64,000 bases of DNA. Source: Rhodospirillaceae bacterium (GTDB taxonomy: Bacteria; Pseudomonadota; Alphaproteobacteria; Rhodospirillales; Rhodospirillaceae). A program made the translations under genes and the position numbers. Of the stretch, positions 58,626-64,000 are shown in pieces (positions within the stretch are counted from its first letter, which is position 1; the number at the start of each line of letters is the position of its first letter). Location: assembly GCA_019694335.1 (NCBI GenBank), contig JAIBCD010000002.1, positions 30,383 through 94,382 of the forward strand. The letters are read 5' to 3'. The notes under the pieces are model-generated. The model had not been told where the DNA came from and searched no databases. It worked only from the letters and a program-made list of their open reading frames with translations.

Positions 58626-59407
58626 CGGCCCTTGAACTCAGGAAGGCGTTTCTCGCCATAGGCTTTGACGCCTTCCTGAAAATCTTCGGTCCGGCGCAGC
58701 CACTCCTGCTCGAACAATTCCCGTTCGGTGACCGCCTCGACCTGCTCGGCGAGGCCGCGCCGCAAGGTTTCGCGGATCGACTGCACCGCCAGCGGCGCCG
58801 ATTGGGCGATCTCGGTGGCCAGCGCGTGGGCCGCCGCGCGCACCTCGCCCTGCGGCACCAGTCGGTCCGCGAGCCCCATCGCCACCGCATCCTCGCCCGA
58901 GATTCTGCGGCCGGTGAGAAACAGCAGTGACGCCTTCTGCGCGCCGATCAGACGCGGCAAGGTATGCGACAGGCCGAAGCCCGGATGCAGGCCGAGGCGG
59001 CTGAAGTTGGCCGAAAAGCGCGCTTCCTTGCAGGTAACGCGGAAGTCGGCCGAGACCGCGACCCCCAGCCCGCCGCCCACCGCCGGCCCCTGTACCGCGG
59101 CCACCACCGGCTTTCGGGTGCGGAACATCCGCAGGGCTTCGCGGTAAAGGTGTTTCACGGGCCCGCCCCCCTCGGACGCCTTGGCGGTATCCGGCCGGTT
59201 CTTCAGATCGGCGCCGGCGCAAAACGATTTCCCCTGAGCGCACAACACGATGGCGCGGCAGTCATCGCGCCGGTCCAGCGCCTCATAGGTTTCGGCCAGC
59301 TGATGAATCATCACATTGTCGAAATGATTATCGGGCGGCCGGCGCATCTCCACCGTTGCCACGAACCCCGCGATCTCCACGCCGAGATCGGAAAAACCGA
59401 GTTTCAT
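58622..59407 (-). CDS. Enoyl-CoA hydratase/isomerase family protein
   Basis: A 261-residue crotonase-fold enzyme. The ATG at 59407 gives MKLGFSDLGVEIAGFVATVE, MRRPPDNHFDN, then AIVLCAQGKSFCAGADLKNR (oxyanion hole strand), KPVVAAVQGPAVGGGLGVAV (second oxyanion glycine) and ARFSANFSRLGLHPGFGLSH, where Glu residues of classic hydratases are replaced (L-G-L-H-P-G). So the reaction could be hydration, isomerisation or another crotonase-type step. An upstream extension of the frame is not conserved in kind. It converges on the acyl-CoA dehydrogenase and is divergent from bioC. Confidence 0.88.
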   Translation of the reverse strand: MKLGFSDLGVEIAGFVATVEMRRPPDNHFDNVMIHQLAETYEALDRRDDCRAIVLCAQGKSFCAGADLKNRPDTAKASEGGGPVKHLYREALRMFRTRKPVVAAVQGPAVGGGLGVAVSADFRVTCKEARFSANFSRLGLHPGFGLSHTLPRLIGAQKASLLFLTGRRISGEDAVAMGLADRLVPQGEVRAAAHALATEIAQSAPLAVQSIRETLRRGLAEQVEAVTERELFEQEWLRRTEDFQEGVKAYGEKRLPEFKGR

Positions 59408-59511
59408 CAAACACTCCCTGGGCTCGCGCGCCGCTCTACCTCTTTTGTACGCGCGCCCAGGTGCCGATGGCAATTGACCGCGGTATCCTTGTGCCCGTAC
59501 AAGCGCCGGCC

Positions 59512-60279
59512 ATGACCGCCCCCGCCAGCATTACATCCGTGTTCAGCGCCGCCGCCGATACCTATGACGCGGGCGCGGAATTTCAGCGGATGATCGCCGA
59601 GAAACTGGCGTCCAAGATCAAAGCCCTGCCCCTGCCCGCGCAGCCGAAACTGCTCGAAGTCGGTTGCGGCACCGGCGTTCTGACCCGCGCATTGGCCGAC
59701 CAGATCCCCGCCACGCTCAAAGCCAGCTGGACCATCACCGATATCGCCGCGCCCATGGTCGCGCGCTGCGAACGCGCCCTGGGAACCGCGTTGCCCGGCG
59801 CGCGGTTCATGGTCATGGACGGCACCGCTCCGGCGCTGGCGCCGGGCTTCGACGTCATCTGCTCCAGCATGGCCTTACAGTGGTTCGAGGATCCGGGCCG
59901 CGCCATCGGCCGGCTGTCGGCGCTGCTCAACCGCGGCGGCCACCTGGCCTTCGCGACCCTCGGCCTCAACACCTTTGAGGAATGGCAGGCGGCCTGCGCG
60001 CTTTCGGGCGTGGCCGCGCCCACACGCCGGTTCCTGTCGGCCGAGGATTTCCAGAAAGCGACCCCGCACGGCTTCAACTTCCGTGCCGAGAAGGCCGTGT
60101 TCCGCCGCACCTACGCCAATGGCTGGGAATTCCTGCGCCGCCTACGCAAGATCGGCGCCCACCGCGCCGTGCCGGAAGCCGACCCGCTGCCGGCAGGAGC
60201 CTTGCGCAAGGTGTTGCGCGCCACCGACGCGCCGTTCACCGTCAGCTACGACGTGATCTACGGCTTTATCAATCGCTGA
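59512..60279 (+). CDS. bioC: BioC-type methyltransferase (malonyl-ACP O-methyltransferase)
   Basis: A 255-residue SAM methyltransferase in a biotin gene cluster. BioC methylates malonyl-ACP so that the fatty-acid synthase can build pimeloyl-ACP. The start ITSVFSAAADTYDAGAEFQR is the typical BioC N-terminus (F-x-x-A-A-x-x-Y-D), followed by SAM motif I KLLEVGCGTGVLTRALA, SWTITDIAAPMVARC, MVMDGTAPALAPGFDVICSS and MALQWFEDPG, which matches BioC's ALQWxxD block. The ATG at 59512 is the first in frame with this homology. Its 3' end overlaps bioA on the opposite strand by 11 bases. No pimeloyl-ester hydrolase (bioH-like) gene is visible nearby. Confidence 0.85.
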   Translation: MTAPASITSVFSAAADTYDAGAEFQRMIAEKLASKIKALPLPAQPKLLEVGCGTGVLTRALADQIPATLKASWTITDIAAPMVARCERALGTALPGARFMVMDGTAPALAPGFDVICSSMALQWFEDPGRAIGRLSALLNRGGHLAFATLGLNTFEEWQAACALSGVAAPTRRFLSAEDFQKATPHGFNFRAEKAVFRRTYANGWEFLRRLRKIGAHRAVPEADPLPAGALRKVLRATDAPFTVSYDVIYGFINR

Positions 60280-61528
60280 GAACCTTCACGACTGCCTGCG
60301 TTAACAAGCCGGCATCGTCCACGGCCATGTTAAGGGCCGGCGTCAAATAGACGATATTGCCGAACGGCCTGATCCAGACTCCGGCCTCGACAAAGCGCTT
60401 CTTGAGCGCGACCAGGTCGTTGATCTTCCCGAGTTCCACCACACCGATCGCGCCCGTGACGCGCACATCCACGACGCCCGCAAGTCCGCGGCACGGCGCC
60501 AGACCGGACTCCAACTGCGCGCCGAGTGCCGTGGCCTGCGCGAGCCGCGGTTCCGATTCAAATAAGTCGAGCGAGGCGTTGGCCGCGGCGCAGGCCAGCG
60601 GATTGGCCATGAAGGTGGGGCCGTGCATCAAAGCCTTCTCCGGATCGTCGCTCAGGAACGCGTTGAACACGCGTTCGCTGGCGACCGTCGCCGCCAGCGG
60701 CAGCGTGCCGCCGGTCAGCGCCTTCGAGAGCGTCACGATATCCGGCGGCACGTCGCCGCAGGCGAACATCGCCCCGGTGCGCCCGAACCCGGTGAAGATC
60801 TCGTCGAAGATCAGCAGCAGGCCGTAGCGGTCCGCGGCGGCGCGCAGCCGCCGGAGGACGCTTGCGTCGTGGAACAGCATGCCGCCGGCACCTTGGACAA
60901 GCGGCTCGACAATGATGCCCGCGAGCTCTCCGGCATGGCGTTCGAGGGTCTGTTCGAACGCGGCGGCGCGCGCCGCATCGCGCGGCAGATCGACAATATG
61001 ATGATGCGGCAGCAGTCCGGCGAACAGCTTGTGCATGCCCTCGGCGGGATCGCTCACCGACATGGCGCCGGTGGTGTCGCCGTGATAGCCGCCGGTGAAG
61101 GCGAGGAACTTGGTGCGGCCGCGTTCGCCCCGGTTGAGCCAGTATTGCGTGGCCATTTTCAAGGCCACTTCCACCGCCACCGAACCTGAGTCCGAGAAGA
61201 ACACCCGCGACAGACCGCTGGGCAGCAGGTTCGCGAGCCGCGCCGCGAGGCGCAAGGCCGGCTCATGGACAAGCCCACCGAACATGACATGCGGCATCAA
61301 CGTGAGTTGGCGCTCCACCGCCGCGCGGATCGCCGGATGGTTATAGCCGTGGCACGCGGTCCACCAGGACGCGATGCCGTCCACCAGCACGCGTCCGTCC
61401 GCGAGGTGGATACGCGACCCCTCGGTACGCGCCACCGGCAAGGGCGGCGGCGTTGTCTGCATTTGGGTGTAGGGCAGCCAGATATGGGCGTAGCCCTCGT
61501 CGAGCCATGCCGGCATCCTGGGATTCAT
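60269..61528 (-). CDS. bioA: Adenosylmethionine--8-amino-7-oxononanoate aminotransferase
   Basis: A 419-residue PLP-dependent class III aminotransferase that makes 7,8-diaminopelargonate, the penultimate-but-one biotin precursor. The ATG at 61528 gives MNPRMPAWLDEGYAHIWLPY with TQMQTTPPPLPV, the BioA-specific start. Later are DGIASWWTACHGYNHPAIRA, VFFSDSGSVAVEVALKMATQ, AFTGGYHGDTTGAMSVSDP, LIFDEIFTGFGRTGAMFACG and the PLP lysine in IVTLSKALTGGTLPLAA, then MHGPTFMANPLACAAANASL. It lies 52 bases downstream of bioB on the same strand, with a palindromic repeat in the gap. Confidence 0.95.
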   Translation of the reverse strand: MNPRMPAWLDEGYAHIWLPYTQMQTTPPPLPVARTEGSRIHLADGRVLVDGIASWWTACHGYNHPAIRAAVERQLTLMPHVMFGGLVHEPALRLAARLANLLPSGLSRVFFSDSGSVAVEVALKMATQYWLNRGERGRTKFLAFTGGYHGDTTGAMSVSDPAEGMHKLFAGLLPHHHIVDLPRDAARAAAFEQTLERHAGELAGIIVEPLVQGAGGMLFHDASVLRRLRAAADRYGLLLIFDEIFTGFGRTGAMFACGDVPPDIVTLSKALTGGTLPLAATVASERVFNAFLSDDPEKALMHGPTFMANPLACAAANASLDLFESEPRLAQATALGAQLESGLAPCRGLAGVVDVRVTGAIGVVELGKINDLVALKKRFVEAGVWIRPFGNIVYLTPALNMAVDDAGLLTQAVVKVLSD

Positions 61529-61530
61529 TC

Positions 61531-61582
61531 TTTGTCGCGTTTTCGACACCGAACCGGTTTCCACTTCGGTGGAAAACGCTTC
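61531..61582. repeat. Intergenic palindromic repeat, family A, copy 4, inverted
   Basis: TTTGTCGCGTTTTCGACACC, then GAACCGGTTTCCACTTCGG and GTGGAAAACGCTTC. It fills the gap between bioB and bioA; its last bases run into the bioB stop codon. Confidence 0.7.
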
Positions 61583-62582
61583 AGGCCATCGGTCGCAGGC
61601 CGAGCCGGTCCATCAGGCGGCGATCCGCGTCCTGGTCCGGATTGGCCGTGGTGAGCAATTTAGGCCCATAAAAGATCGAGTTGGCGCCGGCCACGAAACA
61701 CAGGGTCTGGGTTTCGTCGCTCATATGCTCGCGGCCCGCCGACAGGCGCACCATCGACTTGGGCATGCAGATGCGCGCGGTCGCAATGGTGCGCACGAAT
61801 TCGATCGGGTCCAGGGCATCACTGCCGCCGGTCGGAGTGCCGTCCACCTTCATCAGCATGTTGATCGGCACGCTCTCCGGGTGGGCCGGCAGGGTCGCGA
61901 GGGTGTGGATCATGCCGACCCGGTCGTTGGCGTCCTCGCCCATGCCGACGATCCCGCCGCAGCAGACGTTGATGCCGGCATCGCGCACATGGGCGAGCGT
62001 GTCGAGGCGGTCGCTATAGGTGCGGGTGGTGATGACCTTGCCGTAGTACTCGGGCGAGGTATCGATGTTGTGGTTGTAGTAATCGAGGCCGGAGTTCTTG
62101 AGCTGCGCGGCCTGTTCGGCGGTCAGCATGCCGAGGGTCGCGCAGGATTCCATGCCGAGCGCCTTCACGCCTTCGACCATGGCGCAGACCGCGTCCAGAT
62201 CCTTGCCCTTGGGCGAACGCCAGGCGGCGCCCATGCAGAAACGGGTGGCGCCCGCCGCCTTGGCCGCCCGCGCTTCGGTCAGCACGGCTTCCACGTCCAT
62301 GAGCTTGGAGGCCTTGAGGCCGGTCTCGTTATGGACGCTCTGCGAGCAATAGCCGCAATCCTCGGGGCAACCGCCGGTCTTGATGGAAAGCAGGGTCGAA
62401 ACCTGCACTTCGGTCGGGTCGAAATACATCCGGTGCACGGTCTGGGCCTGGAACAACAGGTCCGGCATGGCCTGGGTGAAGACCTGGGCGACCTCGGCGC
62501 GGGTCCAATCGTGACGCACGGTTCCCAGCGCATTGCTGGAGAGAGCGCTGGCGCGGGGACGGGCTTCTACCGCAATGGACAT
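61581..62582 (-). CDS. bioB: Biotin synthase
   Basis: A 333-residue radical-SAM biotin synthase, which inserts sulfur into dethiobiotin. The ATG at 62582 gives [20 protein letters not shown]; a further in-frame ATG at 62600 has no better ribosome binding site. Hallmarks are [20 protein letters not shown] with the radical-SAM CxxxCxxC cysteines (about residue 75), [18 protein letters not shown], the second-cluster ligands near [10 protein letters not shown] and [13 protein letters not shown], and IRLSAGRE-like [16 protein letters not shown]. It is the first gene of a two-gene bioB-bioA unit, divergent from bioF-bioD across only 77 bases. No BirA- or BioR-type operator was recognised there. Confidence 0.96.
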   Translation of the reverse strand: MSIAVEARPRASALSSNALGTVRHDWTRAEVAQVFTQAMPDLLFQAQTVHRMYFDPTEVQVSTLLSIKTGGCPEDCGYCSQSVHNETGLKASKLMDVEAVLTEARAAKAAGATRFCMGAAWRSPKGKDLDAVCAMVEGVKALGMESCATLGMLTAEQAAQLKNSGLDYYNHNIDTSPEYYGKVITTRTYSDRLDTLAHVRDAGINVCCGGIVGMGEDANDRVGMIHTLATLPAHPESVPINMLMKVDGTPTGGSDALDPIEFVRTIATARICMPKSMVRLSAGREHMSDETQTLCFVAGANSIFYGPKLLTTANPDQDADRRLMDRLGLRPMA

Positions 62583-62659
62583 GGAGAGGTGCTTTCCCAT
62601 AAGAAAATGTCGGGCCGTGGGCGTAACATACCCCCTTCCCGCGCACAAAGCGAAAGTCC

Positions 62660-63844
62660 ATGCCGAGAGCCGATTCGCCCTATAATTCAGATGTTTACGG
62701 CCTGGACGCGATGGCCCAGGCGAAGCTCGCGGCGCTCGCGGCCAAGGCGCTTTTGCGCACGCCGGTCGAGACCGCCCGCGACGGCGTCTGGGTGGAGCGC
62801 GGCGGCAAGCGGCTGTTGTCCTTCTCCTGCAACGACTACCTCGACCTCAGCCATCATCCGGCGGTGAAGCAGGCCGCCATGGACGCCATCCAGCGCTATG
62901 GCGTGGGCGCGGGCGCCTCGCGGCTGGTGACCGGCAATCATCCGCTGTACGCCGCGCTCGAGGCCAGGCTCGCGGCCCTCAAGGGTACCGAAGCCGCCAT
63001 GGTGTTCGGCTCGGGCTATCTCGCCAATGTCGGCATCATCGCCACGCTGATCGGCGCCAACGATGTGGTGTTCGTGGACGAGCTTGCCCACAACTGCATC
63101 CTGGCGGGCGCGGCCATGAGCGGCGCGGCCGCGCATACCTTCCGCCACAACGACTGCGGCCACCTCGCGGACCTTCTGAAAGCTGAGCGCGGCAAGCACC
63201 GCCACGCATTGATCGCCACCGACGGCGTGTTCTCCATGGACGGCGACCTGGCGCCCTTGCCGGCGCTCGCCGCGTTAGGCGATGCGCACGACGCCTGGCT
63301 GCTGGCGGACGATGCCCACGGCGTCGGCGTGGTTGGCGGCGGACGCGGCTCCAGCTTTGCCTTCACGCCGCCCCCGCGTGTCCCCTTGCAGATGGGCACC
63401 CTCTCCAAGGCCGTGGGCGGCTATGGCGGCTATCTCTGCGCCTCGAAACCGGTGATCGACCTTCTCAAGAGCCGCGCCGCCAGCTTCGTCTATTCCACCG
63501 GCCTGCCGCCCGCGACCGTGGCCGCCGCCAGCGCCGCACTCGACATTATCGCGCACGCCCCCGCGGCCGTCGCCAAGCCGCTCGCCAAGGCGCGGCTGTT
63601 CACCACGGCGCTGGCGCTGGCCGCGGCCCAGACCGCCGGCGTGCCCGTGGTGCTGGGCGACATCCAGAAAGCGCTGGCCGCCGCGGCGCTGCTGGAGAGC
63701 GAGGGCTTCCTCGTGGCCGCGATCCGGCCGCCCACGGTGCCCCAGAACACCGCGCGCCTGCGCGTCACCTTCTCCGCCGCCCATGACGACGCCGACATCC
63801 TGCGCCTGGCGGACGTCATCAAGACCCGCGTTCTTTCCGCATGA
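62660..63844 (+). CDS. bioF: 8-amino-7-oxononanoate synthase
   Basis: A 394-residue PLP-dependent alpha-oxoamine synthase that joins pimeloyl thioester with alanine. It shows [102 protein letters not shown] and the PLP lysine in [18 protein letters not shown]. The ATG at 62660 is the only suitable start and gives the usual length. The stop overlaps the start of bioD (ATGA), so the two are coupled. A short AT-rich stretch just upstream can serve as a promoter. Confidence 0.95.
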   Translation: MPRADSPYNSDVYGLDAMAQAKLAALAAKALLRTPVETARDGVWVERGGKRLLSFSCNDYLDLSHHPAVKQAAMDAIQRYGVGAGASRLVTGNHPLYAALEARLAALKGTEAAMVFGSGYLANVGIIATLIGANDVVFVDELAHNCILAGAAMSGAAAHTFRHNDCGHLADLLKAERGKHRHALIATDGVFSMDGDLAPLPALAALGDAHDAWLLADDAHGVGVVGGGRGSSFAFTPPPRVPLQMGTLSKAVGGYGGYLCASKPVIDLLKSRAASFVYSTGLPPATVAAASAALDIIAHAPAAVAKPLAKARLFTTALALAAAQTAGVPVVLGDIQKALAAAALLESEGFLVAAIRPPTVPQNTARLRVTFSAAHDDADILRLADVIKTRVLSA

Positions 63845-64000
63845 GCGCCTATTTCATCACCGGCGCCGGCACCGATGTCGGCAAGACTTTCGTCGCCTGC
63901 GGCCTGGTGCGAGCGCTGAGCGCGCGCGCGATCGAGGCGGTCGCCCGCGGCTTCGACGCCGGCGCCCCCGCCGCCAGCGACGCCGGACAGCTGCTCGCCG
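63841..64000 (+). CDS. bioD: Dethiobiotin synthetase-like protein, N-terminal part (runs off the window)
   Basis: Begins with an ATG overlapping the bioF stop. [20 protein letters not shown] is the expected start of BioD, with the P-loop G-x-G-T-D-V-G-K-T. The next part, GLVRALSARAIEAVARGFDA, corresponds to the stretch that normally reads about AxxYKPVxSGFD. Here it is a few residues shorter, and Glu-Ala stands where Lys-Pro of the conserved KPV motif is expected. Lys37 of E. coli BioD, in that motif, is important for catalysis. Only 53 codons are visible, so it may be a divergent or damaged enzyme. Confidence 0.85.
   Translation, partial: MSAYFITGAGTDVGKTFVACGLVRALSARAIEAVARGFDAGAPAASDAGQLLA

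Overview
High-GC DNA with alphaproteobacterial gene content: a large TonB-dependent receptor, a DUF4169 protein, a Lys/Ala-rich histone-like protein, SPINDLY-type TPR glycosyltransferases, and palindromic intergenic repeats of the kind common in alphaproteobacteria. I cannot name the genus from sequence alone; a Rhizomicrobium/Micropepsaceae-like or Caulobacterales-like bacterium would fit. No rRNA, tRNA, CRISPR array, transposase or phage gene was seen.

Layout. 1-11.3 kb: 5' part of a gamma-glutamyltransferase, a TonB-dependent receptor, a decayed DUF1343-like gene, a periplasmic RidA, a DUF4337 protein, a frameshifted DUF6491 gene, DUF4169, a dicarboxylate/amino-acid:cation symporter coupled to a carboxymuconolactone-decarboxylase-family protein, a histone-H1-like protein and two coupled secreted proteins. 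11.6-19.1 kb: an RND efflux operon with one membrane-fusion protein and two very similar tandem pumps. 19.2-23.8 kb: aspartate dehydrogenase plus a membrane protein, then a divergent DUF1302/DUF1329 pair. 23.9-26.8 kb: an ECF sigma/anti-sigma pair divergent from a secreted protein; both directions carry the same GGAAT-N17-CGTC promoter. 26.9-34.0 kb: a cytochrome with an ethylbenzene-dehydrogenase-type heme domain, a decaheme MtrA/DmsE, an MtrB/PioB barrel, DUF1800 and DUF1501, i.e. an outer-membrane electron conduit locus.

34.0-55.8 kb is the most unusual part, and apart from the HU gene everything is on the minus strand. Two giant Thr-rich proteins (804 and 1533 aa) consist of uninterrupted octapeptide repeats: exactly 100 and 191 octads, with 4-5 extra terminal residues. 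Between them lie a GT41/OGT-like SPINDLY glycosyltransferase and a methyltransferase. Just upstream are a type I secretion ABC transporter and its HlyD adaptor, and then three more TPR-glycosyltransferase-like proteins. I infer a system in which Thr-rich repeat proteins are glycosylated in the cytoplasm and exported by the T1SS to the cell surface. The larger protein has nested periodicities of 8, 56 and 192 residues.

55.8-64 kb: a CaiB-type CoA-transferase, an acyl-CoA dehydrogenase whose 3' end is duplicated downstream with only synonymous changes, an enoyl-CoA hydratase, and a split biotin cluster (bioC; bioB-bioA on the other strand; bioF-bioD). The visible BioD start has Glu where the conserved KPV lysine is expected.
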